NCBI RefSeq assembly: GCF_025742995.1
Contig: NZ_JAOVQM010000003.1
Location: 186,001 to 250,000 of the forward strand
Direction: 5' to 3'
Length of the DNA stretch: 64,000 bases
From: Paracholeplasma manati
GTDB lineage: Bacteria; Bacillota_I; Bacilli_A; Acholeplasmatales; UBA5453
The notes beneath the pieces were generated by a model. It made no database searches and was not told the origin of the DNA. It saw only the letters and a list, made by a program, of their open reading frames with translations. How positions within the stretch are numbered: the stretch's first letter is position 1; each line of letters begins with the position of its first letter. Made by a program: the position numbers and the translations under genes. Below are positions 50,959 to 58,646 of the stretch, one piece after another.

Positions 50959-51677
50959 TACAATATATCTCCTAAATAACCCAAACGTCGTGAAATTTGC
51001 TTGCCGACTTCTTTAAATTGTTTCGCGAGGGCTTGGGTATCTTCCATCGATGTATGTAATCTCGATACTGCTACTACCCCAACCACTCTATTCTCAAAGT
51101 TATAGACAGGAATCGCAATATTCATGACGTGGTTCAATTCGCCACCCAATTCACAAACATACCCTTTATTCAGGATATCTTTCTTTTTAGATTCATCAAT
51201 GCGAACCACACCTTCAATTTTTTTATCAAATGCGGCATAACATTCACCCACAAAATTATCCGAGAATGAATTGTAGATGAGTCCCACTTCGACGTGTGAT
51301 ACGATTTGGCTTTGAGGGGATTGATACACGTGAACAAACACGATTTTATCGCCATTGATGCGTTTTGTTGCGAAAGCATTGCACCCATACTCATCGGAAA
51401 ATTGTTTTAACAATGGGGCTGAAGTGGTGATAAAATTGGAGTTTTTGGTGTAAACGGACCCGATAGCGTACATCTTTGATCCAATGACATATGTCTTTCG
51501 AAAAGGATCTTTGTAATAAATCGCATCTGCTTTATAGAGTGTTTGTAAAAAATCATAAGCGGTCGCTTTAGGCATATCGAGTTCACGATAAATTTCACCC
51601 AAGGTTAAACCATCTGGATTTTTTGAAATCAGTTCTAAAATGGCTAAAATACGGTTGACGGAGCGGTTGTCTTTCAT
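50958..51677 (-). CDS. IclR-family regulator, KdgR-like
   Basis: The 239-residue protein has an N-terminal winged helix (VNRILAILELISKNPDGLTL; MPKATAYDFLQTL) and a C-terminal effector domain (YGCNAFATKRINGDKIVFVH; VVGVVAVSR). KdgR regulators of this family respond to KDG or related acids in pectin operons. Its stop overlaps the next start (TAATG). AGAAGGTAACACAA precedes the ATG. That it represses this operon is inferred from position. Confidence 0.88.
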   Translation of the reverse strand: MKDNRSVNRILAILELISKNPDGLTLGEIYRELDMPKATAYDFLQTLYKADAIYYKDPFRKTYVIGSKMYAIGSVYTKNSNFITTSAPLLKQFSDEYGCNAFATKRINGDKIVFVHVYQSPQSQIVSHVEVGLIYNSFSDNFVGECYAAFDKKIEGVVRIDESKKKDILNKGYVCELGGELNHVMNIAIPVYNFENRVVGVVAVSRLHTSMEDTQALAKQFKEVGKQISRRLGYLGDIL

Positions 51678-51702
51678 TTGTGTTACCTTCTTTCGCTATT
51701 TA

Positions 51703-52719
51703 TTAGCGTTGAACTCGACCAGAAGCATCTCCTTTGGCCAATGTTTCAACTTCTTTTTCATCTACTAAATTGTAATCACCGAAAATGGTGTGTTTGAGGG
51801 CACTGGCTGCCACTGCAAATTCCAAAGCTTCCCCTTGGGTTTTCTTGGTTAACAAACCGTGAATCAGTCCACCAGAAAAGGAATCTCCACCGCCAACACG
51901 GTCGACAATGCGAATTTCATAGGACTTGGAATAATAGAATTCTTTGCCATTATAAATCAATGCACTCCACCCATTGTCAGATGCGGAATGAGATTCTCTC
52001 AATGTGGTTACCACATATTTGAATTTAAAGGTTTCCAACATTTCTTTGAAAATACGTTCATAACCAGAGTGATCCAATTCACCTTTAGTAACGTCACCAC
52101 CAGGTTTAAATCCTAGGGTTAACTCTGCATCTTCTTCATTACCAATACATACATCCACGTATTGCATGAGGTCTTTCATGACTTTTTGAGCTTGTTCAGG
52201 TGTCCATAATTTCTTGCGATAGTTTAAATCGACAGAAACCGTAACACCGTGTTTTTTTGCTGCGATACATGCTGCTTTGGTGATGGCTGCGCCATTTTCA
52301 GAAATTGCTGGGGTAATCCCTGAGAAGTGAAACCATTGGGCATCTTTAAAGATTTCATCCCAATTAAATTCTTCTGGTTTTGCTAAAGCGATGGCACTGT
52401 CTGCTCTGTCATAAATGACTTTAGATGGACGCATCGATGCCCCGTGTTCTAAATAATATATCCCTATACGTTCGCCACCTCTTAAAATATGTTCGGTGTG
52501 AACGCCAAATTTTCTGAGTGAGTTGACAGCGGATTGACCAATTTCATGTTTTGGTAATTTTGAAACAAAGTAAGCATCGTGTCCATAGTTGGCTAAAGAT
52601 ACTGCAACATTTGCTTCACCACCACCATAAACAACATCAAAGCTGTCGGCTTGTACAAATCGGTTTTTATCGGTTGGAGATAATCTCAACATGATTTCCC
52701 CAAGGGTAATGATTTTCAT
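51703..52719 (-). CDS. kdgK: 2-dehydro-3-deoxygluconate kinase
   Basis: KdgK phosphorylates KDG to KDPG. The 338-residue PfkB-family protein has GEIMLRLSP at the start, the substrate region VVYGGGEANVAVSLANYG, and the catalytic RVGGGDSFSGGLIHGLL with Asp as base. It lies directly between the regulator and the YhcH-like gene in the same operon as the KDPG aldolase. Confidence 0.93.
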   Translation of the reverse strand: MKIITLGEIMLRLSPTDKNRFVQADSFDVVYGGGEANVAVSLANYGHDAYFVSKLPKHEIGQSAVNSLRKFGVHTEHILRGGERIGIYYLEHGASMRPSKVIYDRADSAIALAKPEEFNWDEIFKDAQWFHFSGITPAISENGAAITKAACIAAKKHGVTVSVDLNYRKKLWTPEQAQKVMKDLMQYVDVCIGNEEDAELTLGFKPGGDVTKGELDHSGYERIFKEMLETFKFKYVVTTLRESHSASDNGWSALIYNGKEFYYSKSYEIRIVDRVGGGDSFSGGLIHGLLTKKTQGEALEFAVAASALKHTIFGDYNLVDEKEVETLAKGDASGRVQR

Positions 52720-52728
52720 AGGTTCTCC

Positions 52729-53187
52729 TTATAATTTCACTTTAAATACAGCTTTCTTAACGGTTTCTTGTGTACCGTTGGAAAGTTTTGGCATATGCAA
52801 TTCATTTTTTAATACCATTGCGAACATGCCTTTGGTCAATAAGACCGTTGAAAAATAGCCAAGTGATTGACCCTTCATCACGTCTTTTTCAGGGTTGTAA
52901 GCTTCTGTGACTTGGAATTTAAGATCGTCTGCTTCCAAATAACCAAAAATTTCTGTACCTTCTAATACCAATTGAATGTCACCAAATTGCTGATGAGATT
53001 CAAAATAACATTGCATCAATGGTTTTGGGACATAATCTTCACGAATTAAACGAACATTCGAGTCAACAACATGGTTACCTGGTTGGAGTGCTTTAATGTC
53101 ATTCTTTTCAATGAAATCGATCACTGTTTGAATATTCGGATTTAACGAAACATACAAATGTAGATTCTTAATGTGGTCAACAATCAT
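52729..53187 (-). CDS. YhcH/YjgK/YiaL (DUF386) family protein
   Basis: The 152-residue cupin-like protein has the family pattern FESHQQFGDIQLVLEG (metal ligands Glu, His, Asp) and LKNELHMPKL near the C-terminus. Relatives accompany sialic acid, rhamnogalacturonan and galacturonate pathways and are thought to act on sugar anomers or as small isomerase-like enzymes. It is 9 nt upstream of kdgK and 3 nt downstream of the aldolase gene. Confidence 0.85.
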   Translation of the reverse strand: MIVDHIKNLHLYVSLNPNIQTVIDFIEKNDIKALQPGNHVVDSNVRLIREDYVPKPLMQCYFESHQQFGDIQLVLEGTEIFGYLEADDLKFQVTEAYNPEKDVMKGQSLGYFSTVLLTKGMFAMVLKNELHMPKLSNGTQETVKKAVFKVKL

Positions 53188-53190
53188 GAT

Positions 53191-53835
53191 TTATGCCTCT
53201 TTTCTTGCTTTTGCAACCGCCTCAACGAATGCTCTAGCATTGTCTTCTACTGCTTTGAAATCACCTTTTTTAGCAGGTGCTGTTAATTCACCACCGACAC
53301 CAACAGCAACCACACCGTTTTTGATCCACTCAGCAACATTGTCGAGTGAAACACCGCCGGTTGGCATGATTTGAATGTTCGGAAGTGGACCTTTAACAGC
53401 TTTAACAAATCCTGGTCCAAATACCGATCCTGGGAATAATTTAATGATTTCTACCCCAGCTTTAAGTGCTGTAAGCATTTCTGTGATGGTCATGCATCCA
53501 GGCATGTAAGGGACACCTACAGACAAGCAGTACTCAGCTGTCGCTAAATCAAAACCTGGGCTAACAATGTACTTTGCGCCAGCTTTGATCGCTAGTTCTG
53601 CAGTTGCTTGATCTAACACCGTACCAGCGCCTAAAATTAAACGATCTGCTGGAATATTGTTGGCTAAATGAGCGATTACTTCGTCGGCTTTTGGTACCGT
53701 AAAAGTCAATTCAATGGCTTTTAATCCACCTTGAATGCAAGCCTCTGCAATCTTGGTTGCTTCTTCTTTGGTTTGTGCACGCACAACAGCGACAACACCA
53801 ACCGATTTAATTTGTTCTAAAATGGGGTTTTGCAT
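53191..53835 (-). CDS. eda: KDPG/KHG aldolase
   Basis: The enzyme splits 2-keto-3-deoxy-6-phosphogluconate to pyruvate and glyceraldehyde-3-phosphate. The 214-residue class I aldolase has GVVAVVRAQTKEEATKIAEA, IELTFTVPKADEVI, LGAGTVLDQATAELAIKAGA and the Schiff-base Lys in EIIKLFPGSVFGPGFVKA. I start at 53835, with GGAGATTATGAT upstream. Confidence 0.93.
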   Translation of the reverse strand: MQNPILEQIKSVGVVAVVRAQTKEEATKIAEACIQGGLKAIELTFTVPKADEVIAHLANNIPADRLILGAGTVLDQATAELAIKAGAKYIVSPGFDLATAEYCLSVGVPYMPGCMTITEMLTALKAGVEIIKLFPGSVFGPGFVKAVKGPLPNIQIMPTGGVSLDNVAEWIKNGVVAVGVGGELTAPAKKGDFKAVEDNARAFVEAVAKARKEA

Positions 53836-53854
53836 ATCATAATCTCCGTTCAAT

Positions 53855-53872
53855 ATGATAGACACCTATCAT
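53855..53872. promoter_or_regulatory. Palindrome upstream of the aldolase gene
   Basis: ATGATAG (53855-53861) and CTATCAT (53866-53872) around ACAC form a perfect 7-bp inverted repeat in the 61-nt gap between GH28 and eda. It could be an operator (for example for the IclR-type regulator), or an RNA hairpin. Confidence 0.4.
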
Positions 53873-53896
53873 CATTGTAGTGTATACGTTTTAGTT

Positions 53897-55447
53897 TTAC
53901 AAGGTAGTATCGATAATTTCTTTATTTTTTACGTGATTAAGGGTAATGGTTTCCCCTTCAGCCCCTTGAATGCTGACATTATTAATACGGACGTCATCGA
54001 CATAGTTGAAGTAGAGTCCTTGTTTCGTTCTCGGTTCTTCAAAACTCATCATCGCAGGAATGCCTGCTTCCGGGTTTTTAGCGTAGCTGAATTGGATGTT
54101 TTCAAGTTCAATGCTTTTGATTGGTTGTTCTGGTAACCCATAAAAGAATCCAGCCGCTACATGGACATCTTCACAAACCATATTTTTAAAGACAAATTTG
54201 CCTAAAAATGGGGTACGATCATCCACTGGTAAGGCTTCTTTTGACCACACATATTCAGTCTTGCCATCGTCATCACAGAAATAATACATGTTCATGACCA
54301 GTGGCGTTAGTACACCTTTCATATAAATGTTATTGAATGTGATGCCGTCGATGATGGCGTCTTTACCGCGTCCACGACGCGTTTTAATACGCAAACCTCG
54401 ATCGGTATCTAAGAAATAACATTGGGATACCTCGATGTCTTTCATCCCACCCGACATTTCTGAACCCAAGACCACCGCACCATGACCATATTTCATCATA
54501 CAGTTACGGATCACAACACGTTCACAAGGTTGTTTGTAGGTTTTTCCTAATTCAATCTTTCCTGATTTAAGCGCGATACAATCGTCTCCCACAGAAAAAT
54601 CGATGCCGATGATGCGAACATCTTTACAGGATTCAGGGTCACAACCATCGGTGTTGGGTGAATCTTTGGGTGATTCAATTTTTAAATCGATAAAATCGAT
54701 GTGTTCAGAAAAATAAGGGTGTAAATTCCAGGATGGTGTATTTTTAATGGTTACCCCTTGTAATGCGACATTTTTCGAATGCACGAGGAATAACCCATTC
54801 GGACGCCACGCACCGCGCATCACTTTGTGTTTTACCCACCAGTCACTATTTTGAGCGTTGCCATCAAAGACACCTTGACCAATGATTTTAACGTTTTCAA
54901 CGTTTAAACCGGTAATCATCGATGCGTATTGTGGTGCTGCGACACCTTCCCAAGAGGCCAATTCATAGAACGACCCATCCGGTTTGGTGAATCTTGCTGG
55001 TAAAATAGGGTATTTTGAACGATCTGTTACATATAATAAGGTTGCACCTAATTCGAGTTCGATGGTAACATCACTCATTAAGAAAATCGGTCCAACCAAA
55101 TAAATGCCTTTTGGAATAAATACACGGGCTTGCTTGGGAGCTGATAAAATAGCGGTTTGAATGGCCATAGTATCATCTGCAAAACCATCCCCTTTCGCAC
55201 CAAAATCCATGATATTGAGCGAAAGTGATTCGAAATCGGTTGTAAAAGTTGCTTTTGTATCCGCAACTTGAACGGTATATGTGGTGTTAGGCAACAAGCC
55301 ATAAATAGAAAACACATTGGTTTTTACGTCTTGTAAAACCAACGTGTCATTCAAAAACACGTTAAACGCGCTTGGGCTATAATAAATCGCTTGATTGTCT
55401 AACTCAAATGTAAAACTTCTTGAGGATTTAAATATGAGTTTAAACAT
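53897..55447 (-). CDS. GH28 polygalacturonase, cytoplasmic
   Basis: The 516-residue protein has an N-terminal Fn3-like domain (about 1-75) and a right-handed beta-helix GH28 domain with all active-site groups: NTDG at 265-268, GDDC at 287-290, GHG at 321-323 and RIK at 353-355. No signal peptide is seen, so it should act in the cytoplasm on imported oligogalacturonides, probably as an exo-enzyme releasing galacturonate. It follows the small membrane-protein genes by 9 nt. Confidence 0.92.
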   Translation of the reverse strand: MFKLIFKSSRSFTFELDNQAIYYSPSAFNVFLNDTLVLQDVKTNVFSIYGLLPNTTYTVQVADTKATFTTDFESLSLNIMDFGAKGDGFADDTMAIQTAILSAPKQARVFIPKGIYLVGPIFLMSDVTIELELGATLLYVTDRSKYPILPARFTKPDGSFYELASWEGVAAPQYASMITGLNVENVKIIGQGVFDGNAQNSDWWVKHKVMRGAWRPNGLFLVHSKNVALQGVTIKNTPSWNLHPYFSEHIDFIDLKIESPKDSPNTDGCDPESCKDVRIIGIDFSVGDDCIALKSGKIELGKTYKQPCERVVIRNCMMKYGHGAVVLGSEMSGGMKDIEVSQCYFLDTDRGLRIKTRRGRGKDAIIDGITFNNIYMKGVLTPLVMNMYYFCDDDGKTEYVWSKEALPVDDRTPFLGKFVFKNMVCEDVHVAAGFFYGLPEQPIKSIELENIQFSYAKNPEAGIPAMMSFEEPRTKQGLYFNYVDDVRINNVSIQGAEGETITLNHVKNKEIIDTTL

Positions 55448-55456
55448 GGTGAACTC

Positions 55457-55984
55457 CTACTTTTTTATTTTATGGCTGACCCATTGACGGACTGAAATCC
55501 ATATGAAATCCATGAGCCAATATACCAATCCGAATGATATCGGATCAATACCTTTATTATCAAAACCAAACATCAACATACCTACCGATGGTAAACGAAT
55601 CCACATCCAGAATTCTACAAATAATACACTGGTGACCACCATCACGATAACAAAGCCCAATGAAGCCAATAAGCTTAGAATAGAGCTTCGTTTGATGAAA
55701 AATGGTAGGTATTTTAAGGTATGTGTCTTATCATTGTTCATCCAAATAATGACTTTATTTGATATGTATTCAACAGCCAAAGTTAAGATAAGAATGAGCA
55801 AAACAAAACGATCTAACACATCATATGTATTGATGGATAAAGCTGTAAATGTGACGAAGAATGCAGCGCCAGAGAACCAAAACTTCATGAATCCGATTTT
55901 GACGCCAGGTTTGATATTCGCTAATTTGTCAATGCCATAGGGATTGAACCCATCATGGTCTTTATTAGTCTTCAATTTTGACAT
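55457..55984 (-). CDS. Small membrane protein of the pectin operon (a)
   Basis: A 175-residue protein with about four membrane helices after a hydrophilic start (KTNKDHDGFNPYGIDKLANI). I recognise no family. Its start at 55984 lies inside the end of the previous gene (20-nt overlap), with only a weak site (GGAAAT). It is one of five small membrane proteins in this operon. Confidence 0.65.
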   Translation of the reverse strand: MSKLKTNKDHDGFNPYGIDKLANIKPGVKIGFMKFWFSGAAFFVTFTALSINTYDVLDRFVLLILILTLAVEYISNKVIIWMNNDKTHTLKYLPFFIKRSSILSLLASLGFVIVMVVTSVLFVEFWMWIRLPSVGMLMFGFDNKGIDPISFGLVYWLMDFIWISVRQWVSHKIKK

Positions 55985-56465
55985 ATTTCCAATCCACATA
56001 AACCCACGCAAATAGCGTAGCAATCACATAAAATACAAATCCGGCTGCCATGATTCCCATGGACATGATACTGTAATTTTTAAGTGTATAATCGGCACGC
56101 GTCGCTGCTTCATATAAAAATGCGTTGGAATATAAGAACACAAATAAACCTTGAAACAAGTTTAGCACGGTGAACAATATGAGCGACATCGGTGAGCGTT
56201 TTTTAGAAAACGACATCGAATTGAAAATTTGAACCAGCGCGATGATATACAAGGCGAATAAATAGAATCCAACCTCTTTATTAGTCAATTCATTGATAGC
56301 AGAAATATGCGATCTAAAGACAAACCCGTTGGTTCTAAAATCTAAGAACAGTGTATAAATCAACGACCCAATGACTGTGAAAATCGTAGGAATGCTGTAT
56401 TTATTATAGTCATACCAGCGTTTCATACTCGATTTAAACGATTCTTTTTGCTTAACACTATTCAT
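55965..56465 (-). CDS. Small membrane protein of the pectin operon (b)
   Basis: A 166-residue protein with about four membrane helices (first near IPTIFTVIGSLIYTLFL). No known family is recognised. I start at 56465, where CGGAGGTCAGTATTT precedes the ATG, overlapping the ATPase gene by 8 nt. It lies between the ATPase gene and protein (a). Confidence 0.68.
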   Translation of the reverse strand: MNSVKQKESFKSSMKRWYDYNKYSIPTIFTVIGSLIYTLFLDFRTNGFVFRSHISAINELTNKEVGFYLFALYIIALVQIFNSMSFSKKRSPMSLILFTVLNLFQGLFVFLYSNAFLYEAATRADYTLKNYSIMSMGIMAAGFVFYVIATLFAWVYVDWKYVKIED

Positions 56466-57570
56466 AAATACTGACCTCCGTTTCCTTATCGAAGAAATAT
56501 AGGTGGGATTGGTCAAATGAAACTACCACTTCATCACCTGGGGTATAGACATGACGCGCATTGACTTTTAAGATTACATTTTTACCCCCAAAACGCACAT
56601 GAACCAACGCTTCAGCCCCTAATAATTCATATAATTGGACGGTGGTGTTGAATCCTTCGACTTCTTTGGCATCGCAAAGCTTACAAATTCGGAAATTTTC
56701 TGGTCTTAATCCGACTAGAATTTCTTTACCAAAATAGCCTTTGGATTGTAGTACTTTAAATGGTTTGGCTTCATTGATATGGATTTTTACACCATCAATT
56801 TCAAGTAAACCATTCGCATCTAAATCACCCCTGAAAATATTCATTGGTGGTGTACCGATGAAACTCGCAACAAACAGATTGTTGGGTTTTTGATAAACTT
56901 CCACTGGAGTTCCGATTTGTTGGACATAACCATCTTTCATGACAACCATGCGGTCAGCCAATGTTAAGGCTTCAATTTGGTCATGGGTAACATAAAGCAT
57001 GGTTGAACCTAATCTATGGTGTAATTCTTTTAATTCTTTACGCATGATACCTCTGAGTTTCGCATCCAAGTTCGATAGTGGTTCATCGAGTAAGAATACT
57101 TTTGGGTCACGAACGATGGCGCGTCCCAAAGCGACTCTTTGTCTTTGACCACCAGATAATTCACGAGGTTTACGATTCAAATAGGGTTTTAAACCAAGGA
57201 TATTGGCGGCCCACATGACACGTTCATGAATCAAATCAGAATTTTCTTTGCGTAAGGTTAAAGAGAATGCCATGTTATGATACACAGTCATGTGTGCGTA
57301 AAGTGCATAATTTTGGAAAACCATCGCGATATCGCGATCTTTTGGTGCTTCATCGTTGACTCTAACGCCATCAATGATTAAATCACCGGTTGAGATTTCT
57401 TCTAGACCTGCAATCATTCGTAAGGTCGTGGATTTACCACAACCTGAAGGCCCAACCAAAACGATGAATTCGCCATGTTTGATATCAATATTGAAATCAA
57501 ACACCGCTTGTACACCATTCAAATAGATTTTATTGACATTTTGTAGTGACATCGTAGACATATTATTCAC
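56458..57570 (-). CDS. MsmK/UgpC-type sugar ABC transporter ATPase
   Basis: The 370-residue protein has Walker A (VGPSGCGKSTTLRMIAG), Q-loop (VFQNYALYAHMTV), signature RELSGGQRQRVALGRAIVR, Walker B LLDEPLSNLDAKLR, switch His (YVTHDQIEALTLADRM) and a C-terminal OB-fold domain of the MalK type. Such ATPases energise several sugar importers in Firmicutes (MsmX in Bacillus). It can serve the pectin importer here and possibly the galactan importer at 6104-9779, which lacks one. The start is GTG at 57570, with AAGGA 5-6 nt upstream, or ATG at 57561. Confidence 0.92.
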   Translation of the reverse strand: MNNMSTMSLQNVNKIYLNGVQAVFDFNIDIKHGEFIVLVGPSGCGKSTTLRMIAGLEEISTGDLIIDGVRVNDEAPKDRDIAMVFQNYALYAHMTVYHNMAFSLTLRKENSDLIHERVMWAANILGLKPYLNRKPRELSGGQRQRVALGRAIVRDPKVFLLDEPLSNLDAKLRGIMRKELKELHHRLGSTMLYVTHDQIEALTLADRMVVMKDGYVQQIGTPVEVYQKPNNLFVASFIGTPPMNIFRGDLDANGLLEIDGVKIHINEAKPFKVLQSKGYFGKEILVGLRPENFRICKLCDAKEVEGFNTTVQLYELLGAEALVHVRFGGKNVILKVNARHVYTPGDEVVVSFDQSHLYFFDKETEVSIYE

Positions 57571-58009
57571 CCAATTCCTTTAAATGTGACATCAATTTAC
57601 GATGTTTTTGCATGGTGATGACAGCAGCAATCACGAGTAAGATGATGGATCCAACAATGAGGTCGATGATGATAAAATAGTGTCCTGCTGTGATTTGACC
57701 TAAACGAAATAATTTTAATGGTTCATAAAATATGCGTAACAGATGGGCGAACGCAATCACAAATAGACCATATGCCCATTTGTTGCTGTAAGCTTTAACT
57801 TTTTCTGCTGCTAAGAATGATAACAACAATAATGTGATGTTGATCAAAATTTCCATAGCGGTTGAAAATGTAGGGGTAATTGATCTTGGAATGATGGTTG
57901 TAAATAATGAGACGATTTGACTTACCATGGCTAGCAATACGAACCAGTAAGCCAGTTTATTTTGTTGATAGCGCATCTTATCGACACGAATATTGTTAAT
58001 GGTTGCCAT
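57563..58009 (-). CDS. Small membrane protein of the pectin operon (c)
   Basis: A 148-residue protein with about four membrane helices (NKLAYWFVLLAMVSQIVSLF first; FIIIDLIVGSIILLVIAAVI last). No family recognised. Overlaps both neighbours (14 nt with (d), 8 nt with the ATPase gene). Confidence 0.68.
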   Translation of the reverse strand: MATINNIRVDKMRYQQNKLAYWFVLLAMVSQIVSLFTTIIPRSITPTFSTAMEILINITLLLLSFLAAEKVKAYSNKWAYGLFVIAFAHLLRIFYEPLKLFRLGQITAGHYFIIIDLIVGSIILLVIAAVITMQKHRKLMSHLKELGE

Positions 58010-58565
58010 AAGATTTCACCGCCTCTTGAATGAGTTGTGCACGTTCTTTTTGTGCTTTTAGTTTATATACTAAGAATACCACAACCAAAACCGCTACGAC
58101 AATCATGAATATGGCATATAAGTTACCAAACTGAAATACCATATAATTTTTAACGGTACGTCTGATTTGATATAGATGATCAGGTACTTCTAATGGACTA
58201 ATGTTTCGATACATTGGTTCTAAAACACTGTTGTAATATAAGGTAAGTACAGCCGATACCACTAATGTGATGGATGAAAGTATACTTAAAACAATATTAC
58301 TCTTATAAAATGTTTTACGGCTCAATGATGCTGTAAAAATGAGTAATAATAACAATACCACACCAATAAAACCGACTTGAGACAATACTCTATTGGCGGT
58401 TTGTGAGGCGAGATAAAATTGTGAGGCACGCGTTTCTGAGACAATATACGCCCAGTTGGTACTATAACCAAGGGTATAAGCATAAAACCCCGCTGCAGCC
58501 AATATCAATAGCGTGTAAATGATGGGTTGTATGTATTTGCCGATTGTTTTAAGGATATTTTGCAT
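57996..58565 (-). CDS. Small membrane protein of the pectin operon (d)
   Basis: A 189-residue protein with four membrane helices and one larger extracytoplasmic loop (YNSVLEPMYRNISPLEVPDH). No known family recognised. It is the first gene after the strong hairpin that follows the binding-protein gene, and overlaps (c) by 14 nt. Confidence 0.68.
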   Translation of the reverse strand: MQNILKTIGKYIQPIIYTLLILAAAGFYAYTLGYSTNWAYIVSETRASQFYLASQTANRVLSQVGFIGVVLLLLLIFTASLSRKTFYKSNIVLSILSSITLVVSAVLTLYYNSVLEPMYRNISPLEVPDHLYQIRRTVKNYMVFQFGNLYAIFMIVVAVLVVVFLVYKLKAQKERAQLIQEAVKSYGNH

Positions 58566-58600
58566 AAAATCACTTCTACTTTCATGTAAGTTTAGATAAG

Positions 58601-58638
58601 TTGGACCCTAGAAGGGCGATTTGCCCTTCTAGTTCCAA
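58601..58638 (-). other. Intercistronic stem-loop after the second sugar-binding protein gene
   Basis: CTAGAAGGGC (58608-58617) and GCCCTTCTAG (58623-58632) form a perfect 10-bp stem, extended by TTGGA/TCCAA. On the minus strand no T-run follows. Same position and form as the hairpin at 7344-7365: directly after a binding-protein gene. Confidence 0.75.
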
Positions 58639-58646
58639 ACGTGTAA

